A stretch of DNA of 64,000 nucleotides from Ruminococcus sp. (GCA_016290875.1 JAEEVL010000012.1:20526-84525); one strand, 5' to 3'. Numbered from the stretch's first letter, positions 25,519-34,142 are shown. Numbers and translations: made by a program. Notes: generated from the sequence alone by a model not told the origin.

Positions 25519-26198
25519 ACCTGATGAGGATCTCCAAGGCTGTCAACAATATTATAATGCTCATCGATAGCGGCTTCACAAGCCTTGATATCGCCTGTGA
25601 GCAGATTGTAAGCTATCTGTTCATGAGCAACTGTGAGACGCGCTTTTAGCTCATCACTGGCTATCATAACCATACTGTCTATCCACTTTCGGTGAACACC
25701 CGTAACCGCATCGAGCAGAGTTATCATAAAACTGTTCTCTGTCGCACGTATAAGAGTATAATGGAAATGCGAATCTGCCTCTGACAGTTCGTGGCTGTCA
25801 GCTGCGTTTTTAAGCTGCTTTACAGCCTGAGCGATGTTCTTGCGGTTTTCATCGCTGCAGCCCTTGCGGATAATATAACCGCAAACGGTCTTTTCCATAT
25901 ACCTGCGGAACGTAAATATCTCGTCCTTTGTGGTATGCTTCATCATGAGCATAATATTAATGATCTTTGTGAATGTCTCTGAGAGGTGGTCTGTGAGATA
26001 AGTTCCTGAACCCTGCTTACACTCAACGAGACCGAGGTCCTCCATTGTTCTTAGCGCTTCACGGACTGAATTCCTGCTTATACCGAGTCTCTCAGCGAGA
26101 GCTCTTTCGGTAGGCAGTTTGTCTCCGGTAGTTATCATACCGCCTTCGATAAGATCGAAAACATAGTCCATGATCACCTGATACTCTGTCTTTTCCAT
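25515..26198 (-). CDS. GntR-family (FadR subgroup) transcriptional regulator
   Basis: The 227-residue protein has an N-terminal winged helix (about 1-72; TGDKLPTERALAERLGISRN, SVREALRTMEDLGLV, GSGTYL) and an all-helical FCD ligand-binding domain (about 80-225). In FCD proteins, Asp/His residues bind metal and a carboxylate effector; His in ADSHFHYTLIRAT and others are present. Members often repress carboxylic-acid or sugar-acid catabolism, but no such pathway is adjacent. A palindrome over its -10 box suggests self-repression. It is translationally coupled to the ttcA-like gene. Confidence 0.92.
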   Translation of the reverse strand: MEKTEYQVIMDYVFDLIEGGMITTGDKLPTERALAERLGISRNSVREALRTMEDLGLVECKQGSGTYLTDHLSETFTKIINIMLMMKHTTKDEIFTFRRYMEKTVCGYIIRKGCSDENRKNIAQAVKQLKNAADSHELSEADSHFHYTLIRATENSFMITLLDAVTGVHRKWIDSMVMIASDELKARLTVAHEQIAYNLLTGDIKACEAAIDEHYNIVDSLGDPHQV

Positions 26199-26253
26199 GA
26201 TCCCTCCAGCCTTTTAGTAATGATTTTTTCTTCTTCCATAGTTAAAACAAAAA

Positions 26254-26293
26254 GTTGTAAGTACATTATAACACAAATAAATTAAATAGTAAA
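26254..26293 (-). promoter_or_regulatory. GntR gene promoter overlapped by a palindrome
   Basis: On the reverse strand TTTACT (26288-26293) and TATAAT (26265-26270) have 17 bases between them. The interrupted palindrome GTTGTAAGTACATTATAAC (26254-26272) covers the -10 box, close to the TTGTA-N-TACAA type operator of FadR-group regulators. Confidence 0.5.
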
Positions 26294-26361
26294 GAGAAAT
26301 TTGCAAATTTTAACAAAGAATATTTTCACCTTCCGGGATAAGGCATTTTTCCAATACGATC

Positions 26362-26394
26362 ATAAAAAACAAGGCGGATCAATACGATCCGCCT
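26362..26394 (-). terminator. Terminator of the hydrogenase-like gene
   Basis: Stem AGGCGGATC / GATCCGCCT with TGTTTTTTAT on the reverse strand. Confidence 0.85.
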
Positions 26395-26413
26395 GTATAA
26401 GTTTCAGATTATA

Positions 26414-28093
26414 TCAGCTTTCCGAATTAACGAGAGCCTCATTGATATTATCAACGAGTGTTCTGATCTCGTCAATTGACTTGTGGATATCTGCAGAGCT
26501 CTCTGTTGTCTTTGTAACATTGTCATCGAGTGCGCTGAATGCAGATATAGTCATCTCAAGAATATTGATGAGCTGCTTTACACTGTCAGCATCCATAGTG
26601 GGATTCTCGTTACAGAATGCAACAACGTTCTGGAGAAGATCCTTAACGACAGTAGCTCTCTCGCTGGTTGCCGATGTAGAAGCACCGATAGTCTCCATAT
26701 TCTCTGTGATACCCTTAACTTCGCCCTTGAGCTTGTTGGAGAGTTCGAGACATTCTGCGGTGATCTCAGCAAGTCTCTCGTGCTGCTTAGCCAGCTCGGA
26801 GTGTCTTGCAAGGAGTACGGATTTTGCATGAACTACGCAGTTCTCGGGAGTATTGACACCTCTTGCGATAGCGATAGCCATATCACGACATCCGTTGTAT
26901 CCGCAGGCACGGCAGTTGTAGTTTCTGTCCTCTTCAGTGTGCTTGCCCATCTTCTCAAAGATAGGTTCGAGCTGCTTGATGTTAGGAACAGGAGTAGGCA
27001 TAGTACCCTTGTATGTTCTCATGAAGTCAGCAACGCGGAGCTCCTCGTCGAAACGCTTGAAGAGCTTATCCTCGCCTCTGCCCATGATACCACCTGATTT
27101 ACGTCTTCCCTTTGATTCGAGCTCGATAGTTCTCATAGTAGCCATTACATCGAAAGCTGTCTGCTTTGTTCCGGCAGCCGGTCCGACATTACAGCCGAAT
27201 TCACATGAGAGCACGTCGAATATCTGAGGATGCTTGGACTCAGGCATCTTTGAATACATATCCAGCTCGGGGTACACCTTGCGTACACCCTCTGATGTTG
27301 TGATATTGAGCTCGGGATCGTGCAGCCAGAGGTTGTCTCTGAATCCGCCCGGACGTGAATATACAGAACCGAGCTGTCCCTGCTGATCCTCAAACTTATA
27401 CTCAAAGTCATCAGTAGTATTTGTAGGGATGTTTATGCCGTTTCTCTCGAAGTAATCCATCAGCTTCTTGAATGTTACATTGTATTCAATGAGGCCTGTC
27501 TCTTCAAACTCTGCCTTCTTGGCAATACAGGGAGAAAGGTAAGCGATGGGATTGGTTCTTCTGAGATACTGCTTTATGAATACAGCTGCACAACAGGCAG
27601 GGCTGTGTACAGGTGAAAGATTCGAGAGCATCTTAGGTACATATGTCTCAATATACTTAACGATAGAAGCACAGGGCTGTGTAATGATGTTGCCAAACTT
27701 CTTCTGCTCGATCATTCTGAGGTGAACCCATGTGCATATATCAGCACCGAAGGATCCGTCATATACAGAACATCCCTGCTTCTTGAACCAGTCAAGTATT
27801 CCCTTCCATCTTGTCGGGAATATAGTCTTGATAGCCGGAGAAGCTATGATTATCATCTTTTCTTTGATAACTCTTGACATACATTCTTCTGTATCGTCGA
27901 TAAAATCTCTTGCACCGTGCTGACATACCTTTACACATTCGCCGCAGCCGATACACTTTGCGTGATTGACAGAAGTAACAAATCTTCCGTCATCCAGACG
28001 CTTTACTACATTTGCTTCCGGAGCCGGACAAGCACGCACACACGCATTGCAGCCCTGGCATTTTTCGGGTTTTACGATAACGAGTTCATTCAT
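26414..28093 (-). CDS. Sensory [FeFe]-hydrogenase homologue (HydS-like) with chemoreceptor-like tail
   Basis: The 559-residue protein has two [4Fe-4S] ferredoxin motifs (CQGCNACVRACP at 12-23 and CIGCGECVKVCQ at 47-58), an [FeFe]-hydrogenase large-subunit domain (about 80-360), a further Cys cluster CRACGYNGC (about 395-403) of the Fe-S type, and about 130 residues of coiled coil resembling a methyl-accepting signalling helix. H-cluster ligand Cys residues remain (TQPCAS, LSPCIAKKAEF, LSCEFGC), but the first two loops differ from the catalytic TSCxPxW and MPCxxKxxE patterns. It probably senses H2 or redox state. Ruminococcus species carry comparable HydS proteins beside a bifurcating hydrogenase. 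No other hydrogenase genes are within view. Confidence 0.85.
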   Translation of the reverse strand: MNELVIVKPEKCQGCNACVRACPAPEANVVKRLDDGRFVTSVNHAKCIGCGECVKVCQHGARDFIDDTEECMSRVIKEKMIIIASPAIKTIFPTRWKGILDWFKKQGCSVYDGSFGADICTWVHLRMIEQKKFGNIITQPCASIVKYIETYVPKMLSNLSPVHSPACCAAVFIKQYLRRTNPIAYLSPCIAKKAEFEETGLIEYNVTFKKLMDYFERNGINIPTNTTDDFEYKFEDQQGQLGSVYSRPGGFRDNLWLHDPELNITTSEGVRKVYPELDMYSKMPESKHPQIFDVLSCEFGCNVGPAAGTKQTAFDVMATMRTIELESKGRRKSGGIMGRGEDKLFKRFDEELRVADFMRTYKGTMPTPVPNIKQLEPIFEKMGKHTEEDRNYNCRACGYNGCRDMAIAIARGVNTPENCVVHAKSVLLARHSELAKQHERLAEITAECLELSNKLKGEVKGITENMETIGASTSATSERATVVKDLLQNVVAFCNENPTMDADSVKQLINILEMTISAFSALDDNVTKTTESSADIHKSIDEIRTLVDNINEALVNSES

Positions 28094-28159
28094 GTTTATA
28101 TACCCCTCTGTTATTATGTATAGTGCAGGAGTTCCTAACCTCCTGCTGATAAACAGTTA

Positions 28160-29248
28160 TTACTTGTCGCCGAGAGCGCTCGCCTGTGCTGCAAGTGCTG
28201 CGAGATCGATCTTTCCGCTCTTCTTCTCAGCAGGCTTTTCCTCTGCGGGAGCGCTCTCCTGAACGGGAGCCGAATTCTCCTCGTCAGACTTTTCACCGGA
28301 CTTCTCGAGCTTTTCAAGAGCCTCTGCCATCTGCTTCAGCTTGTCGAGACCTTCCTTCTGCTTCTGTCTTTCCTCGTTGCGTGCAGCGATCTCTTCTTCT
28401 CTCTGCCTGAGAGCTTCTCTCTTGGGAGCTTCGGGAATATTGAGCTCAACGCGCTCGGGCTCTCTGAATACAGGTACTCCGCCTTCTCTGAGAGTATTGC
28501 TTATCGTGAAGAGTCTCTCCTCTGCATCGCTTATATCAGCAAGACCGTTGTCTACGAACTTTTCAAGTACAGTTCTGAGCTGTGACATCTGAGCGCCTAT
28601 TCTTGTGACGTCATCGAGCATAACAGCCTTGAGGTTGTTGTTGGATGTCTTGAGTTCTTCTGCTGTATTCTGAAGATCTGAGAGCTTCATAGCAGCTTCT
28701 CTCTCTGCATCATATATTATCTGCTTAGCCTCATCATTGGCATCGGCAACTGTTGATTCTGCAAGGCTCTTAGCCTCTTCTTTAATTCTGTCAGCCTCTT
28801 TCTTGGCATTGTCAACGAGCATATCAGCCGATTTCTGAGCCTCAATGAACACCTGGCTCAGTGCAGTAGGATCGGAGCCTGCCTTCAGTGCAGCGACCGT
28901 CTCCTTTGCCTTCTTGAGCTGATCCTCAAGACCTGTTACTGTACCGGTAAGCTCTGTGATCTTGTCATTGTTTACGCGGTTTTCCTCTTCGACAGCCTTG
29001 AGCTTGGTTGAGAGAGTTTCATTCTGAACCTGTACCTGTGTGAGCTTGGCTCTTTCGCCAGCCATAACAGTTTCGTTTGCCTTTTCAGCTTCAGTACCCT
29101 TTTTATAAGCCTCCATCAAAAGCTTTGTCTCTCTGAGCTCATTTTTAAGGTCAAAAACCTGATTATTGAGGTATTCAAGTCGCCTTATGACCTCTGCTTT
29201 ATCATAGCCGCCGAACGTGACGGTCTTTATGAATCTTGCCTCTGCCAT
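28160..29248 (-). CDS. DivIVA-like coiled-coil protein
   Basis: Start at 29248 is set by GGGGAGG; an upstream frame to 29266 has none. The 362-residue protein opens with FIKTVTFGGYDKAEVIRRLEYLNN (about 5-28, key residues FGGYD and EV), the N-terminal pattern of DivIVA/GpsB proteins that bind negatively curved membrane. A long coiled coil follows (about 28-235) with an Ala/Glu/Lys segment ADRIKEEAKSLAES like that of DivIVA homologues, then an acidic Pro/Glu linker and a conserved-looking KKSGKIDLAALAAQASALGDK end (broken here at 20). It is adjacent to and codirectional with the HydS-like gene (66-base gap). Role may be cell division or localisation; not certain. Confidence 0.65.
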   Translation of the reverse strand: MAEARFIKTVTFGGYDKAEVIRRLEYLNNQVFDLKNELRETKLLMEAYKKGTEAEKANETVMAGERAKLTQVQVQNETLSTKLKAVEEENRVNNDKITELTGTVTGLEDQLKKAKETVAALKAGSDPTALSQVFIEAQKSADMLVDNAKKEADRIKEEAKSLAESTVADANDEAKQIIYDAEREAAMKLSDLQNTAEELKTSNNNLKAVMLDDVTRIGAQMSQLRTVLEKFVDNGLADISDAEERLFTISNTLREGGVPVFREPERVELNIPEAPKREALRQREEEIAARNEERQKQKEGLDKLKQMAEALEKLEKSGEKSDEENSAPVQESAPAEEKPAEKKSGKIDLAALAAQASALGDK

Positions 29249-29422
29249 TTCAATCCTCCCCGGCACCAGCGCTATCTTCCCTACGCTTATATGATGCCTT
29301 TAAAAGTTAGTATTTATAAAAATATTATACATCATATTGAGCCTAAAGTCAATATAAGAAATATACAAAATACTTTCGGCTTTTATGCACGTTGCACAGT
29401 TTTTTCACATATGCAGATCAAA

Positions 29423-29458
29423 CTAAAAAACGTTCCCGGATACATATCCGGAAACGTT
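29423..29458 (-). terminator. Terminator of the 29468 gene
   Basis: Stem AACGTTTCCGGATA / TATCCGGGAACGTT with one mismatch, followed by TTTTTTAG on the reverse strand. Confidence 0.85.
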
Positions 29459-29467
29459 CTGTTTCAG

Positions 29468-30019
29468 TCATATATCATTATCTCTTATGAGCTGTCTAAC
29501 CTCATGATTGTCATACAGCCCGAGATCGAAGAGTTTATCCGCCTGACGGCGAGTGAGCTTTCCGTTGCCGGAATGTACATACTGACCGTGCTGACGTTCT
29601 CTGCCGTCCCACGAATCTATTATCTTCAGCCAGCCTGCACGTTCAAGGGCAGTTTCCGGGTACTTGGACTTCGGGAAGAACTTCCTTGCGAGCATAACAG
29701 CACACTTATTGTGGTTGGTATAGCTGCACGAATAGGTGTCGCCGTCCGGAGACATCCAGCCGAGCTTGAAGTCCGGATCATTCTTGTAGAACATATCCTC
29801 CAGCTTGAGAGGGAATTCATCGTCGGACTCGATTATCTTGACAAAGCGGAAATCACCGAATTCAAACTTGAAATAGCCGCCAGTACCGTCAAGGACTATC
29901 GGGAGCTGCTCTTCCGTTATCAGCTCTTCAAAGCCGGTATCGGTCAGACCTTCGATAGTATCGACATATTCGTAGCAATAGAGCCCTGTCGGCGATCTGT
30001 AAACAGCGTACTTTTTCAC
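29468..30019 (-). CDS. Hypothetical 183-residue cytosolic protein
   Basis: The protein has no signal peptide or membrane segment. Composition is rich in aromatic and acidic residues (for example GYFKFEFGDFRFVK, about 48-61) with a C-terminal HTH-like helix pair (TRRQADKLFDLGLYDNHEVR, about 156-175). No motif allows a functional call. It is flanked by terminators and has GGTGAGAG upstream of its ATG. It might be a conserved clade-specific protein. Confidence 0.6.
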   Translation of the reverse strand: MKKYAVYRSPTGLYCYEYVDTIEGLTDTGFEELITEEQLPIVLDGTGGYFKFEFGDFRFVKIIESDDEFPLKLEDMFYKNDPDFKLGWMSPDGDTYSCSYTNHNKCAVMLARKFFPKSKYPETALERAGWLKIIDSWDGRERQHGQYVHSGNGKLTRRQADKLFDLGLYDNHEVRQLIRDNDI

Positions 30020-30132
30020 CCTCTCACCTCTTTTCCGGATAGATATAGCTATATGTATATTTTACCATTAATCATACTACTTGTCAAACTATATTTAACT
30101 GGCATTAATCTCAAGTATTTGTATAGTTTGCA

Positions 30133-30165
30133 TAAAAAAACTGCCGGTACTTTCGTACCGGCAGT
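30133..30165 (-). terminator. Terminator of the GGDEF/lipoprotein operon
   Basis: An 11-bp stem ACTGCCGGTAC / GTACCGGCAGT with a four-base loop, then TTTTTTTATG on the reverse strand. Confidence 0.92.
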
Positions 30166-30181
30166 CCTGATAATATTCAGA

Positions 30182-31414
30182 TCAGATGTCAACAACTGTA
30201 TTGACCATGTTACCGCCGTTGAGCTTAGCATTTCTGAGTGCTGTATCGAGCTTAACGAGCAGTGAGTTAACGTTGAGACAATCACCCGGCAGGTAGTGAT
30301 AAACGCTTCCTGATGTCGGGAGCTGTACTGTAAGGTTAAGTACATCGTAAGGACTTGTCATAACAGCGTGGATATTCTGAACGATACCCATTGCCTGGCT
30401 CTCTGAGATCTCCTTGTTGAATACGAAGCAGAACTCATTACCTGTGATGTTGTAGATTTCAGCAGAACCGCCGAACTCGTTCTTAAGTCTTTCAGCTACT
30501 GCGATGAGATACTCATCACCGAAGTCGTAACCGTATGTATCATTAATGCTGCGGAAGTTATCCATATCGAATACCGCGATATTGAAGCGGTCTGATTCGA
30601 GTCTGCCGCTGATTTCTTCATCGAGAGCATAACGGTTCTTCATACCTGTAAGAATGTTTGTAAGAGCAAGGTCACTTGCCTTCTGACGTGTAGACTTGAG
30701 CTTAGCGTCAACCTCACGGAGGCTCTTCTCACGCTCTTCAAGGTCGAGTCTTGCCTTCTTAGCCATCTTAGCGATGAACATGATAGCAATTTCGCCGATG
30801 ATAAGGAATACGAACATGAGAGCTTCAACAAGGATGAATACTTTTACAATTTTAGCGCTCTGTTCAGAAGCATCTCTGCTCGCAACGTCGATCGTACCTT
30901 CAAGCATTTCTGAAGCTGTGATCTGAAGAGGATAGATCTCCTGCTTGTAGAGAGTTTCCATACTTACACCGAATGCCTCGACACCGGAGCCACCATCAGC
31001 CTGAGCTTTTTTGAACTGAGCCTGGAATTCCTGAAGACGTGATTCATAAGTCTTTATCAGTGATCTTGCAGTATTAAAACGCTTTTCAACCTTAGCAGAC
31101 TTTCCTTCAGTATCGTCAAAGTCATTCATAGCATCATAGATATTATCAAAAGAAAGCTGGGTATCTTCAGCAAGTGAACCATAATCAGTCGGATCCATAA
31201 CGATACGGAGAACGTATCCGTTGATAGTTTCCATCTCTGATTTCATACGGTTAATAGAGTTCATAGTACCCTGTGTCTTTTCCGAAATACTGCGGTTCGT
31301 TCTTGAAAGGAAAGCCACAAGCGCCATATTAGCAAGAACAACGACAGCCAGAAGAATAGCACCGAAGGTGTAAGCTCTGGATTGATAATTTGCATTATTT
31401 TTATCTTTAGCCAT
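30182..31414 (-). CDS. Membrane GGDEF-domain protein with altered active site (GNEF)
   Basis: The 410-residue protein has a signal-anchor helix (about 14-36), an extracytoplasmic helical domain (about 37-190) like a four-helix-bundle chemoreceptor sensor, a second helix (about 190-215), a coiled linker and a GGDEF domain (about 250-410). The domain opens LTNILTGMKNRYALDEE and keeps DMDNFRSINDTYGYDFGDE, but the active site reads TGNEF instead of GGDEF. It may therefore be inactive or weakly active and serve as a receptor. The gene follows a sugar-binding lipoprotein by 15 bases, so the two may form one sensory unit. Confidence 0.87.
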   Translation of the reverse strand: MAKDKNNANYQSRAYTFGAILLAVVVLANMALVAFLSRTNRSISEKTQGTMNSINRMKSEMETINGYVLRIVMDPTDYGSLAEDTQLSFDNIYDAMNDFDDTEGKSAKVEKRFNTARSLIKTYESRLQEFQAQFKKAQADGGSGVEAFGVSMETLYKQEIYPLQITASEMLEGTIDVASRDASEQSAKIVKVFILVEALMFVFLIIGEIAIMFIAKMAKKARLDLEEREKSLREVDAKLKSTRQKASDLALTNILTGMKNRYALDEEISGRLESDRFNIAVFDMDNFRSINDTYGYDFGDEYLIAVAERLKNEFGGSAEIYNITGNEFCFVFNKEISESQAMGIVQNIHAVMTSPYDVLNLTVQLPTSGSVYHYLPGDCLNVNSLLVKLDTALRNAKLNGGNMVNTVVDI

Positions 31415-31429
31415 AGTCTTTTACCTCCA

Positions 31430-32572
31430 TTAATTACCATTAGGATGAATAAGAAGCTGAATATAGTCATCGTTCATATTCTTCGCATCAACCCATGTAA
31501 CTCCGGTATCAAGTGTCTTAGGCACTCTTGAACCGCCTTCTATCTTCTTTGCATATCTTACGCCACAATATCCCATGTTATAAGGATTCTGGATAATAGT
31601 GCCATCGAGCTCACCAGTCCTTAAGTAAGCGAGCTCCTGCTCATCTGAATTGAATCCGATAACATATACCTCCTCTTGCTTGTTAAGATCTCTGATAGCT
31701 TCGCAAACGCCGAGGGTAGTATTAGTATTTGTAGCAAAGATACATCTAATGTTACAATCATCAGCCTGCAGCATTGTCATAGCCTGATCCTTAGCATCCT
31801 TAACAGATGAAACCGGATCGCCTGCCGTAACGAAGATATTATCGAACATAGCATCCAAATTTAATGGACTATCAGACTGAAGACTTGCCTCAGCATATTT
31901 TTCAAGATCAATACCGTCTTCCTTAAGCTGTCTGGTTACCTCTGTACGTGTAGAAGTCTTAAAACCATCAACACGAGCCTTACCAGTCGAAGCCGAATGC
32001 TGTACGATACCAACGGCACCACGTCCGAGCTTGTTAACATCATCAAGTGATGCACCGCCCTTCTGTGACATTACCTGTCTAACTCCGTCGTTGAGAAGAA
32101 CGCCGTCAGCAGCCTGTCTTGCTGCCATATCACCGCCGTCCTTATCAGACGAACTGATAAGTGAAGCCACTTTGACATCTTTGCCTTCAATGCCCGAGTT
32201 GATGTTGATGATCGTTATGCCCTTATCTTGTGCTTCCTTTAAAGCTTCATTAAGTTCTGTCTTGCCATTAGGAGCGATAATAATAGCTTCAACGTCCTCG
32301 TCTACAGCATCGTTGATAGCAGCGACCTGTGTCGAAAAGTCGTTGTCGGAATCAGCTACAGTGTAAAGTATTTCATAACCGAGCTCATCTCCGGCATCTT
32401 CTGCACCGGCTTTAACATCATCCCAGAATGTTACGTCTTTATTTTTTGTGATTACCGCTATCTTTTTCTTCTTGTCGCCGGGCTTGCCGCAGCTTGTCGC
32501 AGTCATAAAAGACATAGTAACGGCGCAGAGGGTGATAGCGCTGAGAAATCTCTTCTTTCTCTCTTTGTTCAT
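31430..32572 (-). CDS. Sugar-binding lipoprotein (Peripla_BP_4 family)
   Basis: The 380-residue protein has a lipoprotein signal (about 1-28; lipobox TATSC, so Cys28 would be lipidated) and a type 1 periplasmic-binding fold: KKIAVITKNKDVTFWDDVKAG, GYEILYTVADSDNDFSTQVA, IIIAPNGKTELNEAL, and VIGFNSDEQELAYLRTGELDG. This family includes ribose and autoinducer-2 type binding proteins. No ABC transporter subunits lie beside it; instead the downstream gene is a membrane GGDEF protein. That argues the binding protein serves as a signal receptor rather than for uptake. AAAGGAGG lies ten bases before the start. Confidence 0.88.
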   Translation of the reverse strand: MNKERKKRFLSAITLCAVTMSFMTATSCGKPGDKKKKIAVITKNKDVTFWDDVKAGAEDAGDELGYEILYTVADSDNDFSTQVAAINDAVDEDVEAIIIAPNGKTELNEALKEAQDKGITIININSGIEGKDVKVASLISSSDKDGGDMAARQAADGVLLNDGVRQVMSQKGGASLDDVNKLGRGAVGIVQHSASTGKARVDGFKTSTRTEVTRQLKEDGIDLEKYAEASLQSDSPLNLDAMFDNIFVTAGDPVSSVKDAKDQAMTMLQADDCNIRCIFATNTNTTLGVCEAIRDLNKQEEVYVIGFNSDEQELAYLRTGELDGTIIQNPYNMGYCGVRYAKKIEGGSRVPKTLDTGVTWVDAKNMNDDYIQLLIHPNGN

Positions 32573-32690
32573 AAGAACTGAACCTCCTTTAACATAATTA
32601 AGTCCGCACAGGGAAAACCGTTCCGGACAGATAGTGCCAAACGTGACCGGATTATCCCCGTCGGCTCCAAGTGCTTTCTTCCGTACTTAT
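32573..32690 (-). promoter_or_regulatory. GC-rich structured leader of the sugar-binding lipoprotein gene
   Basis: The predicted transcript starts near 32685 and runs about 110 bases to the start at 32572. Nearly all of this leader is GC-rich, unlike the AT-rich DNA upstream. Two hairpins can be drawn: GTCCG/CGGAC closing 32602-32628, and GCC-ACG paired with CGT-GGC closing 32636-32665 around a GGGGATAATCC loop. I found no match to a known riboswitch; resemblances to FMN and cyclic di-GMP motifs are partial (see rejected items). It may be an unclassified regulatory RNA. Confidence 0.35.
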
Positions 32691-32691
32691 A

Positions 32692-32720
32692 ATTCTATCA
32701 CAAAACTCTCAGGATTTCAA
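32692..32720 (-). promoter_or_regulatory. Predicted promoter of the lipoprotein-GGDEF operon
   Basis: On the reverse strand TTGAAA (32715-32720) and TAGAAT (32692-32697) with 17 bases between them. Together with the leader and the promoter at 32971, it explains most of the 535-base divergent gap 32573-33107; the remaining 32721-32970 is AT-rich and shows no feature. Confidence 0.6.
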
Positions 32721-32970
32721 CAAAAAAGTGAAAATTCTTTATTCACACTTTTGCCAATAATTTAACTGAGAATATATGCAAAATAAACGATTATTATACC
32801 AAATTTTAACATCCTAAAATTATATACTCTTTGTATAGTACTTCCGTGTACAGACGCAAAAACCGCTTCCTTTAGCTTAAATCATTGATTTTCCGGCATT
32901 TTTGCCATTTATAGGCATACGAATTGTTAATACTTTTCTATCAGAAATATTATCTTAAACTTATTTTTAC

Positions 32971-32999
32971 TTGACAAGTATTACAAAAGGTGTTATACT
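32971..32999 (+). promoter_or_regulatory. Predicted promoter of the vWA/kinase/phosphatase operon
   Basis: TTGACA at 32971-32976 and TATACT at 32994-32999 with a 17-base spacer, about 110 bases before the first gene. Confidence 0.7.
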
Positions 33000-33107
33000 A
33001 TTTGTGATAGCAATGTGTAAATATTCGTGTAATAACACTACTACTGTTTTCGTAGTTATTCCGACTATTAATTATCAACATAACTTTTTTACGTCAGGAG
33101 GGTAATT

Positions 33108-34142
33108 ATGCAGTGCGAGAAATGTGAAGCCGAAGTCAGCGCGAAACTCGTGTCCTGCCCGAACTGCGGCGCGCCTGTCCCACAGAATATCGAAGGTTTT
33201 GAGAATACGATAGAATTTCAGAGAGAACTTCGCTCGATCGTTGTCAATCACGGTCCGTACGGTGTTCTGAGAAAGAACAGATTCATCGGTCTCCTCAATG
33301 ACTACATACCGGACTACAACAGAGAACGCCGCCTACTTATTAATATGTATAATATGGGCGTCCTCACTCTTATGCTTAAAGAACCAAACAGAGAAATATC
33401 TATCATGAGAGCAAAGAGCTTTATGCTCAGCGACGTTTTCCTTTCAGAAAACGCCACCGAATTCGTTCTCGCCTGCTACACATATATGCTCGGCTGGCCT
33501 TATGAGTCAAGCCTCAAGGAACTCCCGCCCGAAGAAGGTGAAGAGGAAGAGACTGTTGAGGAAGCTCCGAAGAGAGCAGTCAGCGTCAACGATATGGTAT
33601 TTACTCCAAGAAACGCGTTCAGATACCGCCTGAGCAGCAATATCGTAATACCGGACGGCTTCACAAAGCTTGATGCCTTCTGCTTCGATAAGTTCGGCTC
33701 GCTCAGAACTATCCAGCTCCCACAAACATTGCTCGCTATCGGCGAGTATGCATTCTCAGGCTGCAAGAGGCTCAGAGGTCTTGAGCTGCCGGAATCCCTC
33801 AGGATCATCAAGCAGGGTGCTTTCAGCCAGTGTGCTAAGCTCGTTGTTGTTAAGATACCAAAGGGCGTTATGGAGATAGAGGATAGTACATTCTCATTCT
33901 GTACAAGTCTTGAGGTAATAGAGATACCTGATACTGTCAGCAGTATCGGTGCAGAAGCTTTCTCCGGATGCGACAAGCTCAGAAAGCTCTTCTTACCGGA
34001 CAGCGTTAAGTTTATTGACATCAATGCATTTTCTTACTGCCCGAATCTCACTATCCATTGCCTTGAGAATTCTTACGTTCACAAATACTGCCTTGTCAAC
34101 GGCCTCAGCTGCAAGCTCGTCGCCTCGTCGGCAGAAGTCTGA
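33108..34142 (+). CDS. Zinc-ribbon and BspA-type leucine-rich repeat protein
   Basis: The 344-residue protein begins with a zinc ribbon (CEKCEAEVSAKLVSCPNCG, Cys pairs at 3/6 and 17/20). A middle segment (about 30-160) may be alpha-helical. The C-terminal part (about 170-335) has five or more 22-23-residue BspA repeats, each like LPESLRIIKQGAFSQCAKL or IPDTVSSIGAEAFSGCDKL. Such LRRs mediate protein contacts. There is no signal peptide, so it is cytosolic, unlike many BspA proteins. It heads a five-gene operon with kinase, vWA and PP2C proteins and may be an adaptor for them. AGGAGGG precedes the start. Confidence 0.85.
   Translation: MQCEKCEAEVSAKLVSCPNCGAPVPQNIEGFENTIEFQRELRSIVVNHGPYGVLRKNRFIGLLNDYIPDYNRERRLLINMYNMGVLTLMLKEPNREISIMRAKSFMLSDVFLSENATEFVLACYTYMLGWPYESSLKELPPEEGEEEETVEEAPKRAVSVNDMVFTPRNAFRYRLSSNIVIPDGFTKLDAFCFDKFGSLRTIQLPQTLLAIGEYAFSGCKRLRGLELPESLRIIKQGAFSQCAKLVVVKIPKGVMEIEDSTFSFCTSLEVIEIPDTVSSIGAEAFSGCDKLRKLFLPDSVKFIDINAFSYCPNLTIHCLENSYVHKYCLVNGLSCKLVASSAEV

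Noticed and set aside
32602..32625. Forward-strand GCACAGGGAAAACC resembling the GCACAGGGCAAACC of cyclic-di-GMP-I riboswitches
   Set aside because: The following GAAA tetraloop and GGGACGCAAAGCC motif are missing, and the predicted transcript is on the other strand.
32645..32675. Reverse-strand GGAGCCGACGG followed by ATCCGG, like part of an FMN riboswitch
   Set aside because: The other conserved FMN elements (AGGGUCGGGGCAGGG-type and UCCGGUGAAAUUCCGG) are not found, and the downstream gene is a sugar-binding lipoprotein.
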